64,000 bases of DNA, from the NCBI GenBank assembly GCA_016709545.1, contig JADJMO010000006.1, positions 372,001 through 436,000 of the forward strand. Direction: 5' to 3'. The stretch comes from Myxococcales bacterium (GTDB lineage: Bacteria > Myxococcota_A > Polyangia > Polyangiales > JADJMO01). Below are positions 57,196 through 64,000 of this stretch, piece by piece (position 1 is the stretch's first letter; every line of letters starts with the position of its first letter). The position numbers were made by a program, and so were the translations under genes. The notes under the pieces were generated by a model. It did not search any database and was not told the DNA's origin. It was given only the letters and a program-made list of their open reading frames with translations.

Positions 57196-57668
57196 GCGAT
57201 CGAGACGTCGAGCTGCACCACGCCCTCGCCGAGATCGCAGCGGCCGACCTCGGGGCCGAGCCGGTGCATCAAGCGCTGGATCACGGTGTTGGTGTAGAAC
57301 ACGATGCCCCGCAGCACCTCGATGCCCTCGTGGCGCGCGCGCGCGACGAGCTCCCGCGTGAGCACGCTGCCCACCCCCCGGCCGTGCCAGGCGTCCACCA
57401 CGGTGACCGCGAGCTCCGCGCACCGGGGTTCCTCGGGGAAGCGAATGGCGTGGGCGACACCGATGCCGATCTCGAAGTCGCGCTCGGGGTCGACGATGCC
57501 GGCCGCGACGGCGATGTGGTCGTGACCGTCGACGTTGGTGAGGTAGGCGAGCTCCTTCGGGCCGAGCGCGTTGACCGAGTGCAGGAAGCGGCGATGGCGT
57601 GACTCGGACGACAGCTCACGGAACCCCTCGGCCAACAAGGTGGCGTCGGCGGGGGTGAGGGCGCGCAC
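57192..57668 (-). CDS. GNAT family N-acetyltransferase
   Basis: A 158-residue acetyltransferase. LAVTVVDAWHGRGVGSVLT is the acetyl-CoA loop (QxxGxG/A as WHGRGVGS), followed by LVARARHEGIEVLRGIVFYTN and a C-terminal VVQLDVSIA. The GTG at 57668 (VRALTPADATLL) is the first start in the frame. Relatives usually have about 15 further residues (RDGTPIVVRAL is open upstream), so an upstream non-standard start or a frame error is possible. Acceptor unknown. Confidence 0.78.
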   Translation of the reverse strand: MRALTPADATLLAEGFRELSSESRHRRFLHSVNALGPKELAYLTNVDGHDHIAVAAGIVDPERDFEIGIGVAHAIRFPEEPRCAELAVTVVDAWHGRGVGSVLTRELVARARHEGIEVLRGIVFYTNTVIQRLMHRLGPEVGRCDLGEGVVQLDVSIA

Positions 57669-57731
57669 GACGATCGGCGTGCCGTCCCGGAGCGTGTGGT
57701 GGATGCGTTCGATGCCTCGACCCTAGCAGCG

Positions 57732-58028
57732 TCAGTCCAGCGCGAATCGGACGAAGCGCGTGTCCTCCCACACGAGCGTGCCGCGCGCCCCCTCGGCCAG
57801 CGCGTCGAACGTGTGCGCATCCACGTCGAGGAGCTCGTCCTCCCCGTCGTCCAGGGCGAACGCGACGATGTGCTTGGTGCGGCCCTCGACCTCGACCCGA
57901 CGCTTCGTCTTCACGACGGCGGGCGCCCGGCGACGCTCGTCGGGCCCTCTGCCCATCCGGCCGCGCAGCGCCCACAGCACCGCACCGATCACCACCAGGA
58001 CCATGACCGCGATCGGAGCGTTGCCCAT
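57732..58028 (-). CDS. Small membrane-anchored protein
   Basis: A 98-residue protein from ATG 58028: MGNAPIAVMVLVVIGAVLWALRGRMG, a single N-terminal helix with a short exterior, then a cytoplasmic part rich in charge (TKRRVEVEGRTKHIVAFALDD, EDELLDVDAHTFDAL). No family recognised. It is divergent from the acyl-CoA dehydrogenase gene. Confidence 0.62.
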   Translation of the reverse strand: MGNAPIAVMVLVVIGAVLWALRGRMGRGPDERRRAPAVVKTKRRVEVEGRTKHIVAFALDDGEDELLDVDAHTFDALAEGARGTLVWEDTRFVRFALD

Positions 58029-58047
58029 CGAGGAAGCAGGATAGCGC

Positions 58048-58075
58048 TTGCGCGGCCGAATGTTTCGTGTACGAA
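58048..58075 (+). promoter_or_regulatory. Candidate promoter of the acyl-CoA dehydrogenase
   Basis: TTGCGC (58048-58053), 16 bases, TACGAA (58070-58075). Only a moderate match to sigma70, but it is correctly placed with the palindrome 58084-58099 just downstream, as in a repressed gene. Confidence 0.35.
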
Positions 58076-58083
58076 TCAATGCA

Positions 58084-58099
58084 CTGAATCGTCATTCAG
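58084..58099. promoter_or_regulatory. Perfect inverted repeat, candidate operator
   Basis: CTGAAT-CGTC-ATTCAG lies 45 bases before the acyl-CoA dehydrogenase start. TGAAT/ATTCA half-sites occur in operators of TetR-type fatty-acid degradation repressors (for example Bacillus FadR), though the spacing here is shorter. The regulator is not in this window. Confidence 0.45.
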
Positions 58100-58143
58100 C
58101 CCGCCACCGACCGCCGGTCGGCGTGCGACAGCGAGGTCTCCCC

Positions 58144-59316
58144 ATGGCGTCTCCGTTCACCGAGCAGCACGAGCAGTTCCGCAAGACCGTCCGCGCCTTC
58201 GCCGAGAAGGAGCTCGCGCCCCACCTCGACGAGTGGGAGGCGGCGGAGATCTTCCCGGCGCACGAGGTGTTCAAGCGGGCCGGCGAGCTCGGCATCTTCG
58301 GCGCCCACTACCCCGAGGAGAAGGGGGGCATGGGCGGCGACTACTGGTACTCGGTGGCCAAGAGCGAGGAGCTCCCGCGCAGCGGCCTCGCGGGCGTCAC
58401 GATGGCGATGCTCGTGCAGTCCGACATGGCGACGCCGGTGATCGGTGACCTCGGCACCAAGGAGCAGATCGAGGAGTTCCTCGCGCCGGCGCTCCGCGGC
58501 GAGAAGGTGGCCGCGCTCGGCGTGAGCGAGCCCGCGGCGGGCAGCGACGTCGCCGGCATCAAGACGGTCGCCAAGCGCGACGGCGACGACTACGTGATCA
58601 CGGGTCAGAAGACCTACATCACCAACGGCACGCAGGCCGACTTCGTCACGCTGCTCGCCAAGACCAACCCCGAGGCCGGCGCGCACGGGTGTTCGTTCTT
58701 CCTCGTCCCCACCAAGACCAAGGGCTTCGGCGTGAGCAAGAAGCTCAAGAAGATCGGCAACAAGTCCTCCGACACGGCCGAGCTGTTCCTCGACGACGTG
58801 CGCGTGCCGAAGCGCTACCTGCTGGGCGAGGAGAACATGGGGTTCATGTACCTCATGCAGAACTTCCAGACGGAGCGCCTCATCGCCTCGACGAGCGCCT
58901 GCGCGAGCGCGTTCCACGCCCTCGAGCGCACGATCGAGTTCGGCAAGGACCGGATGGTGATGGGCAAGCCGATCATCAAGCGCGAGTACTGGCAGCACAA
59001 GTTCGTCGACCACGCGACGCAGCTCGAGGCGGGCAAGGCGCTCTCCTACAAGGCCGTCGAGCAGTACAACCACGAGAAGTACGAGCAGAAGACGACGCTC
59101 TCGATGGACACGGTCAAGCTCATCTCGATGTGCAAGATCTTCGTGGGCGAGGCGGTGTCGGCCATGATGGACGACTGCCTGCAGTTCCACGGCGGCATGG
59201 GCTACATCGAGGAGGGCTGGATGGCCCGCGCCTGGCGCGACCAGCGCCTCCTGCGCATCGGCGGCGGCACGACCGAGGTCATGCGCTACTACGTGGCGAA
59301 GATCATGGGCATGTAG
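58144..59316 (+). CDS. Acyl-CoA dehydrogenase
   Basis: FAD enzyme of 390 residues introducing a double bond in acyl-CoA. LGVSEPAAGSDVAGIKTVAKR and VITGQKTYITNG form the flavin/substrate region, TERLIASTSACASAFHALERTI follows, and DDCLQFHGGMGYIEEGWMARAWRD carries the catalytic Glu. LRIGGGTTEVMRYYVAKIMG closes the chain. It is a single gene without etf or other beta-oxidation genes nearby. Chain-length specificity cannot be read; relatives include the citronellyl- and long-chain-type enzymes. Confidence 0.92.
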   Translation: MASPFTEQHEQFRKTVRAFAEKELAPHLDEWEAAEIFPAHEVFKRAGELGIFGAHYPEEKGGMGGDYWYSVAKSEELPRSGLAGVTMAMLVQSDMATPVIGDLGTKEQIEEFLAPALRGEKVAALGVSEPAAGSDVAGIKTVAKRDGDDYVITGQKTYITNGTQADFVTLLAKTNPEAGAHGCSFFLVPTKTKGFGVSKKLKKIGNKSSDTAELFLDDVRVPKRYLLGEENMGFMYLMQNFQTERLIASTSACASAFHALERTIEFGKDRMVMGKPIIKREYWQHKFVDHATQLEAGKALSYKAVEQYNHEKYEQKTTLSMDTVKLISMCKIFVGEAVSAMMDDCLQFHGGMGYIEEGWMARAWRDQRLLRIGGGTTEVMRYYVAKIMGM

Positions 59317-59339
59317 CCCGCTCCGCCATCGAGTCACCC

Positions 59340-59369
59340 ACGCGCCCGCGGAGCGATCCTCGGGCGCGT
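59340..59369. terminator. GC-rich hairpin between convergent genes
   Basis: ACGCGCCCG (59340-59348) and CGGGCGCGT (59361-59369) form a nine-bp perfect stem with a 12-base loop, between the convergent acyl-CoA dehydrogenase and the coiled-coil gene. No T-run; a weak bidirectional terminator is likely. Confidence 0.45.
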
Positions 59370-59385
59370 TCGCGTCTCATGCGGC

Positions 59386-61343
59386 TCACTCGAAGTAGCT
59401 CTTCACCTGGCGCCGCACGGCTTCGGGCACGTCGGCCTTGTCGATGCTGTTCAGGTCGCCCGCGGTGGTGCCGTCCAGCTTGCCCGTGCCCTTGACCGTG
59501 GCCTTGCTGCCGTCGCTGCCGCTCGCGGTCTCGGAGCCGACGGGCTTCTTGGCCGGGTCGCCGTTGCCCTTGCCCTTGGCCTTGGCCTTGAGCGAGCTCG
59601 AGTCGACGTTCTTCGACTTGCCCTTGTGGCTGCCGTCGCCACCGCCGCCCGGCTCACCGCCGTCGCCGCTGCCGTCGCTCATGCCGTCGCCCTTGCCGTC
59701 GCCCTTGCCGTCGCCCTTGCCGTCGCCCTTGCCGTCGCCCTTGCCGTCGCCCTTGCCGTCGCCCTTGCCGTCGCCCTTGCCGTCCTTGCCGTCGCCCTTG
59801 CCGTCCTTGCCCTTGCCGTCCTTGCCCTTGCCGTCCTTGCCCTTGCCGTCCTTGCCCTTGCCGTCCTTGCCCTTGCCGTCCTTGCCGTCCTTGCCGTCCT
59901 TGCCGTCCTTGCCGTCGCCGAGGTCCTTGCCGAGATCGTCGGCGCCGTCCTGCGCGTCGTCGAGGCCGTCGTCGAGCTTGTCGTCGTTGTCCTTGCCGCC
60001 GCTGCCGTCCTCGTTGGCCTCCTTCTTCAGCTCGTCCTCGAGCTCCTTCTGGCCTTCCGGGGTCTTGAGCTTGTCGGCCCACTCCTTGAGCTTCTGCTTC
60101 GCCTTCGGCGAGAGCTTGCCGCTCTTGCCGCCGGACTCGGCCTTCTCCTTGAGCTTGTCGGCGAGCTTCTGGCGCTCCTCGGGCGTGAGCTTCTCGAGGC
60201 CCTTCTTGAGCGAGTCGGCGAGCTGCTTGGCGGCGTCGTCGGTCGCCTTGTCGTCGAGGTTCTTCTCGGCCTTGCCGGGGTGGTGCGGCGTGCCCTTCAG
60301 GCCGTCGGAGAGCTCGCGCAGCGCGTCGGCCTTGTCCTTGCGCTTCTCGAGCTTCTCCTTCTGCTTCTCGAGTCGCTTGGCGACGTCGTCGGCGCCCTTC
60401 TTCTTCGCCTCGGCGATCGCCTTGTCGAGGGACTCCTTGGCCTTCTCCTTGTCGGCCTCCTCGCGGTCGTTGGCGATCCGCTCCATCATCTCGTCGAACG
60501 CGGCGAGGTCACGATCCTCGAGCGCGTCGGCGAGGCCCGGGAAGCCACCAGCCTTGAGCGCGCCCGCAGCGGCGTCGAGCCCAGGCTTCTTGTCGCCGTT
60601 GCCGAGCTCGTTGCGCTCGGCGTCGAGCTTCTCCTTGAGCTTCGCGATCTTGTCGAGCGCCTCGCGCTTGGGCATGCCCTCGAGCAGGCGCTGCTTGAGC
60701 TTGCGCGCCTCGTCGGCGATCTCCTGGAGCCGCTTCTTCTGGGCCTCGTCCTTGGCGGGGAGCTTCTCGACCTCGGCGATCTTGTCGAGGCCCGCGACCT
60801 GCTGGAGCTTCACCATCTCGGTGCCCGGAGGGGCGCGGCCTGGGCGGGCTTGGGGACCCGCAGGGCCAGCGCGGCCACGCACAGCGCGGTGCCGATCAGC
60901 GCGAGGGTGTGGAAGCGTCGGACACGACCCGGCGCACGACGCGCGCTGCGAGGCGACTCGAGTGCGGCGATGGCCTCCTCGACGACGCTCTCCGGGGCTG
61001 CTCGACCGAGGGTGATCGCGCTGGTCACCGACTCGGGGGTGCCGAGCACGCCGTCCACGTAGAGGGCGACGCGCTCGTCGCTCCACGCCCGCCGCCCGCC
61101 TCGGAGCGCACCGATCACGGCGCCGCCCGCGGCGATCGCGAGACCGCCGAGCCTCCACTGCGGGTGGTGCGAGAGCCACGCGGCGGTCGCGAAGCCTGCG
61201 CCCACGAGGCTGCCGACGGTGAGCCCGTCGAGCGCCGCGCGGAACACCAGGTGCCCGTTCACGCGTCGGCGCCACGGCGCGAATGCGTCCTCGAGCCTGC
61301 GCCGATTCTCCAACCCACCCAGCGTCGAGAGGTCCGCGGTCAT
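59386..61343 (-). CDS. Large membrane protein with coiled coil and GKD/GKGD repeats (frameshifted)
   Basis: A protein of about 652 residues. The N-terminal part (MTADLSTLGGLENRRRLEDA) has helices (FRAALDGLTVGSLVGAGFATAAWL, LALIGTALCVAALALRV) with a cytoplasmic loop containing SAITLGRAAPESVVEEAIAALE. The frame breaks at GGGG 60830-60833; one extra base joins PKPAQAAP to PPGTEMVKLQQVAG. A long Lys/Glu/Leu coiled coil (about residues 180-430) follows, then a polyampholyte of GKD, GKGKD and GKGD units, and a Ser/Lys tail ending in EAVRRQVKSYFE. The layout recalls DUF4175-type myxobacterial proteins, which pair with von Willebrand/MoxR genes; none is here. Function unknown. Confidence 0.74.
59684..59918. 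repeat. Coding minisatellite GCCGTC(CTT) in the coiled-coil gene
   Basis: About 235 bases of tandem GCCCTTGCCGTC (12-bp) and GCCGTCCTT (9-bp) units, in frame on the minus strand as GKGD, GKGKD and GKD. Copies are nearly identical, so copy number may vary between strains and be collapsed or expanded in assembly. Confidence 0.8.
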
Positions 61344-61484
61344 GTCAGTTCTCCAGCCTAGCTCTCACGACGGACGAAGCTGGCAGGAGATCTGTTCCCG
61401 CGATTCTTCGGGTGGTCGAGCCCCCCCTGGGGTCACACGTGACCCGGCCGGCCGACCGACCCAGCGAGACGCAGCAGGAACGCC

Positions 61485-61979
61485 TCAGTCACCGACGAGA
61501 ATGCGCCCCGAGAGGGCGCGCGGCGCGGTCAGCGCACGCAGGCCGTCGAGGGTGGTCGTCCGCCCCTCCAGCGCGTCTCGCACGGCGTTGCCGAGGAGCG
61601 CGAGGGCGGCGCGATCGACGGCGCGCTTGTTGGTCTCCCAGCGGGAGATCGTCTCGGGGGCGAGGTTGAGGAATCCTGCCAGCTCCGTCGCGCGCAGGCC
61701 GACGGCCTTGCGGAGGAACCGGAACGCTTCGCCGGAGGACTGACCCGTGTCGGCCAACAGCCGCGCCACCTCGAGGGTGAAGCGGCGATCAGCGCCGTGC
61801 TCGCCTTGCACGAGGCCGCAGCCCGTGCACTCCGTGGCGGCCAGATGGCCCTCGAACACGACGCCGTCGACCTCACGAGTCGTCTCCAAACGCAGCGTCC
61901 GATGCGGCAGAACGCGATGGCATCGCGCGCAGCGGCGAGCCGGACCAGCATCGAGATTGGCAACCGTTTGAGGCATCAT
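61485..61979 (-). CDS. MqsA/YgiT-like zinc-finger HTH protein
   Basis: A 164-residue protein. CARCHRVLPHRTLRLE and ATECTGCGLVQGE give a four-Cys zinc site at the N-terminus. An XRE-type helix-turn-helix (LADTGQSSGEAFRFLRKAVGLRATELAGFLNLAPETISRWETNKRA) follows with the MqsA SRWE motif. MqsA antitoxins bind DNA and an MqsR toxin. No toxin gene lies in the 141 bases downstream or 90 upstream, so it may be a stand-alone regulator. Confidence 0.8.
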   Translation of the reverse strand: MMPQTVANLDAGPARRCARCHRVLPHRTLRLETTREVDGVVFEGHLAATECTGCGLVQGEHGADRRFTLEVARLLADTGQSSGEAFRFLRKAVGLRATELAGFLNLAPETISRWETNKRAVDRAALALLGNAVRDALEGRTTTLDGLRALTAPRALSGRILVGD

Positions 61980-62069
61980 GTCGCATTGTCATGCGACAAT
62001 CGGGCCAACCTTGACGATCGGGTCGCAAACGCTGCCCGACCGAGAAACCGACAGGTCGTCTGGTAGCCG

Positions 62070-62609
62070 TCACCGGATCCAGAATCGAAGCGGAGCGTTC
62101 GCCCACGCGCCGGCGTAGTCGACCCCGATGCGCGCACCCCGGGCGATGCGCCGCGCAGGAACCGGCGTACCCGGGAGCAGCGTGAGCGGCGGCTGGGTGA
62201 GGTCGTGCCCGTCGAGGCTGCGATCGATCCCGAGCGCGCGGCAGAGTCTTCCAGGGCCGTTGCCCATGAGGGTCTCTCCTTCGAGCGGGGCGAGGCCGCG
62301 GATCAAGACCGCGGAGGCGTGTCCCTCGGCCTCGGTCACCACGTTGAAGCAGTGGTGCATGCCGTAGATCAGGTAGACGTACGCTCGACCAGGGGGGCCG
62401 AACATCACCGCGGTGCGCGCCGTGCGGCCCTTGCTCGCGTGGCACGCGAGGTCGTGCTCGCCGACGTAGGCTTCGGTCTCGACGATGCGCCCGCGGCGCT
62501 CCCCGTGGACGAGGATGCGTCCGAGCAGGTCGCGCGCGACCATCGTGGTGTCGCGGTCGTAGAAGGCGACGTCGAGGGGGGGCGCGTCGACGGTGCGGTC
62601 CAGCCTCAC
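62070..62609 (-). CDS. DNA-3-methyladenine glycosylase (AAG/Mpg family)
   Basis: Base-excision repair enzyme of 179 residues that removes alkylated purines. VARDLLGRILVH, GRIVETEAYVGEHDLACHASKGRTART (catalytic Glu in ETEAY), MFGPPGRAYVYLIYGMHHCFNVVT and GNGPGRLCRALGID are all present. It starts at GTG 62609, whose GTGA overlaps the stop of the hydrolase gene; coupling of a repair enzyme to a secreted hydrolase is probably incidental. Confidence 0.94.
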   Translation of the reverse strand: MRLDRTVDAPPLDVAFYDRDTTMVARDLLGRILVHGERRGRIVETEAYVGEHDLACHASKGRTARTAVMFGPPGRAYVYLIYGMHHCFNVVTEAEGHASAVLIRGLAPLEGETLMGNGPGRLCRALGIDRSLDGHDLTQPPLTLLPGTPVPARRIARGARIGVDYAGAWANAPLRFWIR

Positions 62610-64000
62610 TCGAAGCGGAGCTGGTCGATCATGGCGGTGCCCGCGACGGCGCCGCTCTTGGTCACGAGGCGGATCGACTTGAGCTTGTCGAGCGCGACGC
62701 CGGTGAGCTTGGCCAGCGGGACGTAGGCCGTCGCGAAGCGGCGCGGGCGCTTGGCCCAGCCGCTGCCGAGGTAGGTCGCGAGCGGGACGCTGGCCGTGCC
62801 GCCGGCGGTGTCCGTGGCCTCGACGTAGAACGGGGTGATGCCGCTCGTCACGTCCGCCGTCGGCTGCGTGTAGTCGAACACAATCGCGGTCTTGCCCGTG
62901 GGGGGCGCGACGGGGATCTCGAGCACGCCGCCTGTCGTGTCCCACTTGAGCTGCAACGCCATGATCTCGGCGATGACCGCGCCTGCGCCGGCGCCGCCGA
63001 GGGTGCCCGCGTAGGGGTTCACCGTCGTCGCCGCCATGGAGCCGCTGACGCTGAGCGAGCCGCCGGCGTCGGTCTTCACGGGGAAGGTGCCGACCGGGTC
63101 CTGGAACTTGCTGATGTGCGGGTCGGTCTGCTTGAGGCGCCAGCTGAGCGTGATGTCGCCGGAGCTCGCCGTGCTCACGAACCCGCTCGGGCCGGCGATG
63201 CGACCGAGATCGCTCGCGCCGGGGGTGGCGTCCCGCACGCGGGCGCGCATGAACGCGACGCCGTACTGGTTGATGACGGCCTTGTGCTCGTCGGCCGTGA
63301 CGGTCGGCGTGGTGCCACCCTGCGTGGGCGACCAGTCGTCGAGCGTGAACGTGTGCTTGCTCCCGAGGATGGTGACGAACGACGCGATGTTGCGCGTGCG
63401 GCCGTACTGGAGCGCGTTGATCGGGTAGATGACGTCGCCGTCGAGGCCGGCGTCGAACCAGATGGCCGGCAGATCGAAGCCCGGGATGGAGGCGGTGCCG
63501 GTGGAGCCGCTCAGCTCGCCCGGGTCGACGCCCTGGAACGACACGAGGCCGCGGATCTTCGCGCCGTCGGTGCGCGCGGCGTGGGGCACGAGGATGGTGG
63601 CGCCGCCGCCGCGCGAGTGGCCCGCGATGGCGACGCGGCCGATGTCGAGCTTGCACGCGAAGTCCCAGGTCGAGGTCTCCTGGGCGGTGAGCGCGTAGGT
63701 GATGCCCTCGCTGATCACCTGCGCGACGGTGTTCTGCTGGGTCCAGGTGAGCGCGGTGCCCGACGTGGTGGGGAAGAAGATCTTCGAGCCGTCGATGGAG
63801 AAGACGATGAAGCCGTGCGACGCCCAGTGATCGAAGATGCCGTTGTAGTTGTCGTAGATCACCCGCTTGCCGTTGACCGCGTGGTGGAACATCACCCACG
63901 CGTGACGGCCAGGGTGCACCGCGCCGGTGGCGTCGGTCGGGTACCAGACACGCACGTTCACGGAGGTGAGCGGCCCGAGCTTGGGGAACACGATGGTCTT
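62606..64000 (-). CDS. Secreted alpha/beta hydrolase with beta-sandwich tail (5' end outside window)
   Basis: At least 464 residues, open to the right edge. The alpha/beta hydrolase (about the first 250) has VRVWYPTDATGAVHPGRHAW, HWASHGFIVFSIDG, the nucleophile elbow VAIAGHSRGGGATILV, and a later His in GSKHTFTLDDW. This is the chlorophyllase/platelet-activating-factor-acetylhydrolase-like type. The C-terminal about 190 residues are beta-rich (ITLSWRLKQTD, AIVFDYTQPTADV, SIRLVTKSG) and look like a carbohydrate-binding type module. The start and any signal lie beyond 64000. Confidence 0.82.
   Translation of the reverse strand, partial: KTIVFPKLGPLTSVNVRVWYPTDATGAVHPGRHAWVMFHHAVNGKRVIYDNYNGIFDHWASHGFIVFSIDGSKIFFPTTSGTALTWTQQNTVAQVISEGITYALTAQETSTWDFACKLDIGRVAIAGHSRGGGATILVPHAARTDGAKIRGLVSFQGVDPGELSGSTGTASIPGFDLPAIWFDAGLDGDVIYPINALQYGRTRNIASFVTILGSKHTFTLDDWSPTQGGTTPTVTADEHKAVINQYGVAFMRARVRDATPGASDLGRIAGPSGFVSTASSGDITLSWRLKQTDPHISKFQDPVGTFPVKTDAGGSLSVSGSMAATTVNPYAGTLGGAGAGAVIAEIMALQLKWDTTGGVLEIPVAPPTGKTAIVFDYTQPTADVTSGITPFYVEATDTAGGTASVPLATYLGSGWAKRPRRFATAYVPLAKLTGVALDKLKSIRLVTKSGAVAGTAMIDQLRFE

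Overview
The window is very GC-rich, with almost exclusively G or C at third codon positions. It carries an unusual density of short lipoproteins with Asp/Ser/Thr/Ala-rich linkers, a PilZ protein, a eukaryote-type Ser/Thr kinase, a repeat-companion/LRR-type gene and many hypothetical secreted proteins. This points to a predatory or soil myxobacterium-like organism (Myxococcota, probably a Polyangia relative). That assignment is inferred from style and gene content; there is no rRNA gene here to confirm it. I saw no tRNA, rRNA, CRISPR array or prophage.

Layout. 1-8 kb: a REP-associated tyrosine transposase (RAYT), then a tightly overlapping four-gene operon on the minus strand (oxidoreductase, CDP-alcohol phosphatidyltransferase, GtrA-like membrane protein, class III aminotransferase), an MMPL/RND exporter and PgpA. 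8-19.3 kb: lipoproteins, a secreted GH13 glycosidase, a second RAYT, a damaged esterase, a glutamine amidotransferase, a GYF_2/YchJ/PilZ operon and an ErpA/IscA protein. 19.3-28.8 kb: a 73-bp tandem repeat array, quinone oxidoreductase, aconitase, an LRR protein, a lipoprotein, and a Nudix hydrolase beside an NAD kinase. 28.8-31 kb: an array of palindromic repeats with a class C group II intron inserted a few bases after one palindrome. 31-35.6 kb: an epimerase-type protein and several hypothetical membrane or secreted proteins. 35.6-45.1 kb: a complete reductive pyrimidine degradation cluster. An NCS1 permease is divergent from mmsA, beta-ureidopropionase, dihydropyrimidinase, an aminotransferase, preT and preA. 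A perfect 15-bp inverted repeat sits in the shared intergenic region. 45.1-49.6 kb: lipoproteins, a ferritin-like protein and an exported truncated haemoglobin. 49.6-57.7 kb: acyltransferase, homoserine dehydrogenase, Ser/Thr kinase operon, methyltransferase and GNAT. 57.7-64 kb: acyl-CoA dehydrogenase with a candidate operator, a long coiled-coil protein with a GKD/GKGD minisatellite, an MqsA-like regulator, a 3-methyladenine glycosylase and a secreted alpha/beta hydrolase cut by the window end.

Pathway logic. In the pyrimidine cluster PreT/PreA reduce uracil or thymine, dihydropyrimidinase opens the ring, and beta-ureidopropionase releases beta-alanine or beta-aminoisobutyrate. The aminotransferase makes the semialdehyde and MmsA converts it to acetyl- or propionyl-CoA. 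The first operon looks like synthesis of a modified phospholipid head group: dehydrogenation plus transamination of a polyol, then transfer from a CDP-lipid.

Data quality. At least eleven genes are interrupted by single-base length changes, nearly all in G or C runs, and repairing the run restores the expected protein. I read these mainly as uncorrected sequencing errors, so frameshifted genes are annotated over their full span.
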